Program-made: the position numbers and the translations under genes
Assembly (NCBI GenBank): GCA_945860565.1
Contig: CAMAQS010000014.1
Coordinates: 1 to 37,224 of the forward strand
Length of the DNA stretch: 37,224 nucleotides
From: Chitinophaga pinensis
Lineage (GTDB): Bacteria > Bacteroidota > Bacteroidia > NS11-12g > UBA955
Direction: 5' to 3'
In this document: piece by piece, positions 32,923 through 37,224 of the stretch
Numbering within the stretch: the stretch's first letter is position 1
Layout of the letters: each line of letters starts with the position of its first letter
The notes under the pieces: generated by a model
Told to the model about the DNA's origin: nothing
The model's input: only the letters and a program-made list of their open reading frames with translations
Databases searched by the model: none

Positions 32923-34769
32923 TGTAGAATAAGTTGAACAAAAATACGGTGATTTGGTTGGCCAAGTTGACCGAGGGGCTCGATTTTTTTAAGTTGTGAG
33001 GCCATAATTTGAAATTTAAGGTGAGAATTGATTTCATAATTGGCATTCACTGAATAGAATACACCATTGTCTGAAAATACCCCCAATTGAATTCTGTTTG
33101 TAAAAGATGGAATGGTAGTATAAAGTATGTTTTCGTTGCCGCGAAATTGACCAAAATAGAAACCAACTTTTGCGATTTTCGCTATGGAATAATTAAACTT
33201 TATCGTATTTAGACTTCCCCAATTTTGAGCATCTTCTTCTTTTCTCTGCAAACATTGAATGTGAACCAACAAATTTGGCAACGGTGATATGTGCCAGGTT
33301 AAGACCATGTCATGGCTAATCCTTTCGCTTCTCACAGTTTGTTGAATGCGGAAACCTAGATTGTCTTTTTTGTTAAATTGGTGTTTCCAAACCAAACCTG
33401 TATACCTTTCTTGTTTTTCAAGTTTGTCACCGATTAATGGGTGAATCGGAGTGGAAAGTCCTCCTCTAATGAGAAGTTCATTCCTTGAATTTAAGTTCCA
33501 GTCAAATCCTATATCCAAAATACTACGGTTAATTTCATCGTATTTAAAAACAGACAACTCTGGCGAATAATAATCCGTTTGAATTCTTTGATAACGCACG
33601 CCGAATGATACTTCTTTACTTAGACTCCATAGGCCTGAAAGATAGATTGCCCATTTCAACTCATCATTTATTGCGGCATTTGCGATAATTCTACCATCTA
33701 AAAATGAGTTTGTAGTAAAAGACATTTCCAAAAGTGAAAAGTTATTTTTCGGGGATTTTGATGTATGAAATTTAGGGATTTTTGTGTGGTAAAAATATCC
33801 CCCAAGAAAAAGAGACCCGATTTTTAAGTTTCGTGAATTTGAAATGGCGGTTTGAATAAGGGCATTGTTGTTCTTGCGTGATTTTTCTAATTCTGAAACG
33901 TGATTTCCCCCAAAAATTTGTCTTAAAAATACCAATCCCGAATCTTGAATCTCGCTATCAAATTGATGATAACCTAAGCTGTAACTTGTTTTGCTCTTTC
34001 GGTGGTTGTATTCAGTTGAAATTCCCCAATACCCATTGTCTTCGTTCCAGCCACTGTGAGAAATGCTTTCTTGAATGCCGTGAGACCAGCTTTCTAAGGC
34101 ATAACGTCGTCCCACTGGGAAAGGTGCAGCAACGACCAAACCTTGATTGTTTGACAAAAAATACCGTCCTATGGTAAGATTTTGCAATTTGTTTAAATGC
34201 TTAATTTGTAAGCTATATGAATAAAAATCTATGCCTTTTTCATAGGCGTCCGTTTGAAAGCTACAGCCTATTTTCCCAATTTGAGGGATGTTGAATGTAT
34301 ATTTTAAGTAATAAGCTGGAAAATCCAACAATGGATTTAATTGGGATTGTGTTCCAAGAATCAAATGGTGTTTGTTTTTTCCATGCAGTGCCTGATTTAA
34401 AATATCTTTAAGAGACTGTTTGGTAGAGACACCAAAATCGATGCGGTTGCGAATTTCGCGAATCATTTCAAGATCTATCGATAAACGTTGCAGTTCAATC
34501 AAGTGTAAAAAGGGGCCAAATTTTTGCCTATAAGACAGAATTTCAAGAATTTCTGAGGATTTAAAAATCCCCAAAGATTCAAAATCCTCAAAGTTTAACT
34601 GATTTATTTTTATCTGTGTAGCAGAAGATTCTACTTTTTCGGGTAGTAAATCTGTAATTTGGGTGTTGATGTTTATATTGAGTTCACTGTCATCGGTTTG
34701 TCCCCTGAGTATTGTATTTAGGAGAAAACACATGAGAAGCAACCCGATTGGAAGTTTCGGATAACACAT
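32919..34769 (-). CDS. Helix-hairpin-helix (ComEA-like) domain fused to an outer-membrane beta-barrel
   Basis: The track ORF is 654 residues from 34883, but it runs 194 nt into the upstream gene. I prefer the ATG at 34769, giving 616 residues with signal peptide MCYPKLPIGLLLMCFLLNTILRGQ; 34733 is another option. Residues about 45-110 (IKINQLNFEDFESLGI, LSYRQKFGPFLHLIELQRL) form a ComEA-like helix-hairpin-helix repeat. From about 125 on, alternating aromatic strands (HHLILGTQSQLNPLLDF, FFGGYFYHTKIP-type segments, IGCSFQTDAYEKG) and the C-terminal QPNHRIFVQLILQ suggest an outer-membrane beta-barrel. This combination is a known but functionally uncharacterised Bacteroidota family. It is coupled to pdxJ by a 4-nt overlap. 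Confidence 0.82.
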   Translation of the reverse strand: MCYPKLPIGLLLMCFLLNTILRGQTDDSELNININTQITDLLPEKVESSATQIKINQLNFEDFESLGIFKSSEILEILSYRQKFGPFLHLIELQRLSIDLEMIREIRNRIDFGVSTKQSLKDILNQALHGKNKHHLILGTQSQLNPLLDFPAYYLKYTFNIPQIGKIGCSFQTDAYEKGIDFYSYSLQIKHLNKLQNLTIGRYFLSNNQGLVVAAPFPVGRRYALESWSHGIQESISHSGWNEDNGYWGISTEYNHRKSKTSYSLGYHQFDSEIQDSGLVFLRQIFGGNHVSELEKSRKNNNALIQTAISNSRNLKIGSLFLGGYFYHTKIPKFHTSKSPKNNFSLLEMSFTTNSFLDGRIIANAAINDELKWAIYLSGLWSLSKEVSFGVRYQRIQTDYYSPELSVFKYDEINRSILDIGFDWNLNSRNELLIRGGLSTPIHPLIGDKLEKQERYTGLVWKHQFNKKDNLGFRIQQTVRSERISHDMVLTWHISPLPNLLVHIQCLQRKEEDAQNWGSLNTIKFNYSIAKIAKVGFYFGQFRGNENILYTTIPSFTNRIQLGVFSDNGVFYSVNANYEINSHLKFQIMASQLKKIEPLGQLGQPNHRIFVQLILQ

Positions 34770-35508
34770 AAATAAGACCAAAAGAAGGTTGAAAAGAAAA
34801 AAGAGAGGGGTGATAATTGGTTTTGATGCTAAAAGCCCATTGGCCTTTTTTGTAAGCCAATGCAGCATGGTATAAAAACTCACTCGAATTCAGGCCTAAA
34901 CTAGCCCATAATTCGGGAATGATTTGATAAGAAGCATTGGCCGATAGTACATAATTATTAGAATTTACGTCCATCGAAATACTACCCAAAAGGGATTCGT
35001 TCCACGAATGATTGTATGCCAATGATTGGCTAACGTGCTTAGGAATACCATGTAAACAGTAGGAAAGACTGTTTGATTTAGAAAGTTGGTAATTGGCAAA
35101 AATGCGGGTTTCGGCAGTTCGCTCTGTTTCAACAAAATGAACCAAAAATCCACCAGTTGCGCCAAATCCAACCGTTAATTTGGGATTGAACTTAAGGGCA
35201 TAATCGAAGTGTAAATTGGTATTGTTGTAATCGGGGGAGCCATTGTAATTGGCAAGAATTCTAAATCTATGTTTGCCGGTTTGCTGGGTATATTGAAATT
35301 GGGCTTGATTTAAATCAAGTCCCGAAAATTGTTTCTGTGCAATAAATCCAATTTTTTGAATATTGGTTGGCTGAAACTGTAAGGGCGAAAATGAATAGGT
35401 GGGGACGCTAAATTGAGTGATGTCGTTTCGATTGGCGAGATTTGTTTTTGCGATTTGTGCGAAAGATAATTGACAAATCAGCATTCCAAATATCGCGAAT
35501 CGTTTCAT
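34690..35508 (-). CDS. Secreted hypothetical protein, probable outer-membrane beta-barrel
   Basis: A 272-residue protein with a signal peptide (MKRFAIFGMLICQLSFAQ). The rest consists of alternating hydrophobic/polar strands rich in Tyr, Phe and Asn (FRILANYNGSPDYNN, LTVGFGATGGFLVHF, NYVLSANASYQIIPELWASLGLN), as in small outer-membrane barrels. No family was recognised, though a small barrel gene beside the helix-hairpin-helix gene is a recurrent pair. The start overlaps the MerR gene's stop (ATGA, 35505-35508), and the 3' end overlaps the next gene by 44-80 nt depending on its start. The last 25 codons therefore encode sequence in two frames, which argues for tight translational coupling. Confidence 0.78.
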   Translation of the reverse strand: MKRFAIFGMLICQLSFAQIAKTNLANRNDITQFSVPTYSFSPLQFQPTNIQKIGFIAQKQFSGLDLNQAQFQYTQQTGKHRFRILANYNGSPDYNNTNLHFDYALKFNPKLTVGFGATGGFLVHFVETERTAETRIFANYQLSKSNSLSYCLHGIPKHVSQSLAYNHSWNESLLGSISMDVNSNNYVLSANASYQIIPELWASLGLNSSEFLYHAALAYKKGQWAFSIKTNYHPSLFSFQPSFGLIYVLSETSNRVASHVFSPKYNTQGTNR

Positions 35509-35834
35509 TCCAGCTGTTCTTTAAGTTTTAAAAGTTGTTCTTTAAAGTTTCTAAGTTCTTCTATCAAATGGAGTCGGGCGTCGGTCTGTAAAGGGTTTCG
35601 GCTTACTTTTTTTGATACGTGGGCGAGTCTCACACCCTTGTTATGTGAAAGATAGTAAATTTCTTTTAAGATTTCAATATCCTTGAGAGAGTAGATACGG
35701 TCACCTTTTTTGTTTTTCATTGGGCGTATTTGCGGGAAATTCTTTTCCCAGAACCTCAAGGTAGAGGCATTTACACCTAAAATTTCAGATACTTCACCAA
35801 TCTTGTAGTACTTTTTAATGATATCTTCTTCCAT
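35505..35834 (-). CDS. MerR-family transcriptional regulator
   Basis: A 109-residue regulator with the MerR winged helix-turn-helix at residues about 7-78: YYKIGEVSEILGVNASTLRFWEKNFP, then MKNKKGDRIYSLKDIEILKEIYYL. A short charged helix (LHLIEELRNFKEQLLKLKEQLE) follows as a coiled-coil dimerisation segment. There is no C-terminal effector domain and no metal-binding cysteine, so it belongs to the minimal MerR type that Bacteroidota keep near M23 peptidase genes. It starts 1 nt after the M23 gene's stop and overlaps the barrel gene's start by 4 nt. The operator is unknown; autoregulation of the operon is a plausible inference. Confidence 0.92.
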   Translation of the reverse strand: MEEDIIKKYYKIGEVSEILGVNASTLRFWEKNFPQIRPMKNKKGDRIYSLKDIEILKEIYYLSHNKGVRLAHVSKKVSRNPLQTDARLHLIEELRNFKEQLLKLKEQLE

Positions 35835-35835
35835 A

Positions 35836-36792
35836 TTAATCGAAGCGATTTGCTTCCCTTTGTGATAATTCTAACATTCGTTTATAATCTTCGTCGCTCA
35901 GGTCATTTCGGTAAAAGAAAGCAGGATTCAACGGATTGTTGTTTTTACGCACTTCATAGTGCAAATGTGGACCTGTAGACCTTCCGGTGCTGCCCACATA
36001 ACCAATCAATTGCCCACGTTTTACAGCTGTTCCCGGCTTAACTGCAAATCTACTCAAATGTCCGTACAATGTGGTGTAACCGTAACCATGATTTACGATA
36101 ATGTGATTTCCATATCCCCAGCCGTCGCCAACCGATTTTGCCACTCGGCCATCGCCAGTTGCATATACTTCGGTACCTGTTTCGGCTGTAAAATCCATAC
36201 CGCCATGAAATGTAAATGTATGATAAAATGGATCGAGTCTATAACCAAATCCACTGGCCATTCGTTTTAAGTCTTTGTTTGCAACGGGCATGATTGCTGG
36301 AATGGAATTCACCATTTCAGATCTTTTGGTAATGAGTTTTTCCAATTGCAAATACGATTTTTCTTGAAGTTTAGCCAATGCCCTTAGTTCATCGAGTTTT
36401 ACCCGCAGTCGTTTTACCGTTTTGCCGTGATTTAAAGTTAACAATTCGTTATAGTCTTCACCTTTTAGGTTGTAAGGTTTTGGTGGAGCGACTCCGTAAA
36501 TTGAGCGGTAAATTTCGACATCTTTACTGCGTAGGTTTCCCATCTGATTGTCCAACTGTGCAATTTCTTTATCAATTTCATCGAGTTGTGATTTTATACT
36601 TTGATTCTCTTTTCTGAGTGCGGCTTCATACGGATCGGCCAAAAAACGGCTAAAAAGCAAGGACAATGCAACTACGGATACAATTATTAAAGAAGACAAT
36701 CCGACAGTGCGCCACAAAACATAGCTCCTATTTTCAGAGACTTTTTCGAAGCTTAGGCTTTTTGGATTGTAAAAATATTTGGTCCGTGACAT
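35836..36792 (-). CDS. M23-family (LytM) metallopeptidase, membrane-anchored
   Basis: A 318-residue cell-wall hydrolase or regulator. Residues about 27-49 form a single membrane anchor (TVGLSSLIIVSVVALSLLF), followed by a coiled coil at about 58-160 (ENQSIKSQLDEIDKEIAQL and RVKLDELRALAKLQEK). The LytM peptidase domain (about 178-295) retains the zinc ligands: H196-G-G-M-D200 (HxxxD) and H276-L-H278 (HxH), along with GFGYRLDPFYHTFTFHGG and GYTTLYGHLS. It should therefore be active, cleaving peptide cross-bridges in peptidoglycan or acting with a partner at division. It is the first gene of the operon running to the phospholipase-like gene, preceded by a terminator hairpin for the carbonic anhydrase gene. 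A near-consensus TATTATTG lies 10 nt before the ATG. Confidence 0.93.
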   Translation of the reverse strand: MSRTKYFYNPKSLSFEKVSENRSYVLWRTVGLSSLIIVSVVALSLLFSRFLADPYEAALRKENQSIKSQLDEIDKEIAQLDNQMGNLRSKDVEIYRSIYGVAPPKPYNLKGEDYNELLTLNHGKTVKRLRVKLDELRALAKLQEKSYLQLEKLITKRSEMVNSIPAIMPVANKDLKRMASGFGYRLDPFYHTFTFHGGMDFTAETGTEVYATGDGRVAKSVGDGWGYGNHIIVNHGYGYTTLYGHLSRFAVKPGTAVKRGQLIGYVGSTGRSTGPHLHYEVRKNNNPLNPAFFYRNDLSDEDYKRMLELSQREANRFD

Positions 36793-36812
36793 TAACTACC
36801 TACAATAATACG

Positions 36813-36839
36813 AAATCAAGGTGTAATTGACCTTGATTT
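36813..36839 (-). terminator. Hairpin terminator after the carbonic-anhydrase gene
   Basis: AAATCAAGGT (36813-36822) pairs perfectly with ACCTTGATTT (36830-36839) around a 7-nt loop, 5 nt past the stop at 36844. A short U-rich stretch follows on the minus strand. It should separate this gene from the M23 operon. Confidence 0.7.
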
Positions 36840-36843
36840 GATC

Positions 36844-37224
36844 TTAAATTTCGTCAAAGTACTGTTTATAAACTTGTGCCCGATTCATATAATCTTGAAC
36901 ATTGTGGTTAATGGAATCTTCTACTTTTGCATCCAATGTTTTTATGACTTTAGCGGGTATTCCCATAACCAATGAATACGGAGGGATTTTCATGCCTTGA
37001 GGCACCAACGCGTTGGCCCCAACAACGGAATATTCTCCAATTTCGGCCCCGTTTAAAATGGTTGCGTGCATGCCAACCAATACGTGGTGGTGCAACGTTG
37101 CTCCATGAACAATCGCAGAATGACCAACCACACAATCGGATGAAATAAAGCACGGAAATCCAGGATCCGCATGAATAACGGCATTGTCTTGAATGTTGCT
37201 TCTGTCTCCAATATGAATGGAATC
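36844..37224 (-). CDS. Gamma-carbonic anhydrase family (left-handed beta-helix) protein, C-terminal part
   Basis: The frame is open to the window's right edge, so the first ~45 residues of a normal ~170-residue protein are missing; the track's start at 37131 is an internal GTG. The 126 visible residues carry hexapeptide-repeat rungs (SNIQDNAVIHADPG, VVGHSAIVHGATLHHHVLVGMHATILNGAEIGEYSVVGANALV) and the metal-ligand histidines of gamma-carbonic anhydrases (VIHA, GHSAIVHG, ending KIPPYSLVMGIPAKVIKTL). Enzymes of this YrdA/PaaY-like group may hydrate CO2 or have other, unproved, roles. It is terminated by a hairpin before the M23 gene, so it is independent of that operon. Which substrate it uses cannot be told. 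Confidence 0.9.
   Translation of the reverse strand, partial: DSIHIGDRSNIQDNAVIHADPGFPCFISSDCVVGHSAIVHGATLHHHVLVGMHATILNGAEIGEYSVVGANALVPQGMKIPPYSLVMGIPAKVIKTLDAKVEDSINHNVQDYMNRAQVYKQYFDEI

Noticed and set aside
1-37224. tRNA, rRNA, CRISPR, insertion sequence or prophage
   Set aside because: Nothing resembling cloverleaf arms, spaced repeats, transposase motifs or phage genes was seen on either strand; intergenic gaps are mostly too short.

Overview
The window is about 37 kb of AT-rich Bacteroidota DNA, most likely from a free-living, non-saccharolytic, Flavobacteriales/Sphingobacteriales-like lineage. The evidence is gliding/type IX secretion system (T9SS) genes (gldE, gldD, a PorE-like OmpA protein), four intact T9SS C-terminal sorting domains, a TonB-dependent receptor, the order HU / TPR protein / tiny basic protein / rng divergent from mutY-ssb-gldE-gldD, absent Shine-Dalgarno sequences, and TAnnTTTG-type promoter elements. 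No tRNA, rRNA, CRISPR array, insertion sequence or phage gene was seen.

Layout. 1-3.2 kb (-): a truncated family 2 glycosyltransferase, a small coiled-coil protein and a BNR-repeat T9SS cargo form one operon. 3.3-4.1 kb: a secreted DcrB/PsbP-like protein, then an orphan T9SS tail left from a lost gene. 4.1-9.7 kb: two class C beta-lactamase-like serine hydrolases flank aconitase (-) and ruvC (+); the second hydrolase carries its own T9SS tail. 9.7-13.1 kb (-): argS, then an OmpA-type coiled-coil protein coupled to rlmH. 13.2-21.8 kb (-): a TonB-dependent receptor and a two-gene operon of giant secreted proteins, one type B and one type A T9SS cargo. 21.8-22.3 kb: the largest gene-free stretch, holding a structured element. 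22.3-25.1 kb (-): rng, a 29-codon basic protein, a TPR protein and HU. 25.1-31.2 kb (+): mutY, ssb, gldE, gldD, a PorE-like gene and a LOG-family gene. 31.2-36.8 kb (-): M23 peptidase, MerR regulator, two outer-membrane-type proteins, pdxJ and a P1-nuclease/phospholipase-C-like protein in a tightly packed operon. 36.8 kb to the end (-): a truncated gamma-carbonic anhydrase.

How the genes fit together. Housekeeping functions (aconitase, RuvC, ArgRS, RlmH, RNase G, MutY, SSB, PdxJ) are interleaved with cell-surface functions. GldD, GldE and the PorE-like protein would help build or anchor the T9SS, and the BNR protein, second serine hydrolase, beta-helix protein and type B protein would be its cargo.

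The most interesting observations are: (1) the 946-residue T9SS cargo appears to begin with a tyrosinase-like domain whose copper-binding histidines are mostly replaced by Tyr/Asn, fused to a beta-helix; (2) TAnnTTTG elements lie only 3-7 nt upstream of at least five start codons, suggesting leaderless mRNAs; (3) a nested-hairpin element of about 130 bp sits downstream of rng; (4) an orphan T9SS sorting-domain remnant lies at 3.9-4.05 kb; (5) a PorE-architecture gene sits directly behind gldD.
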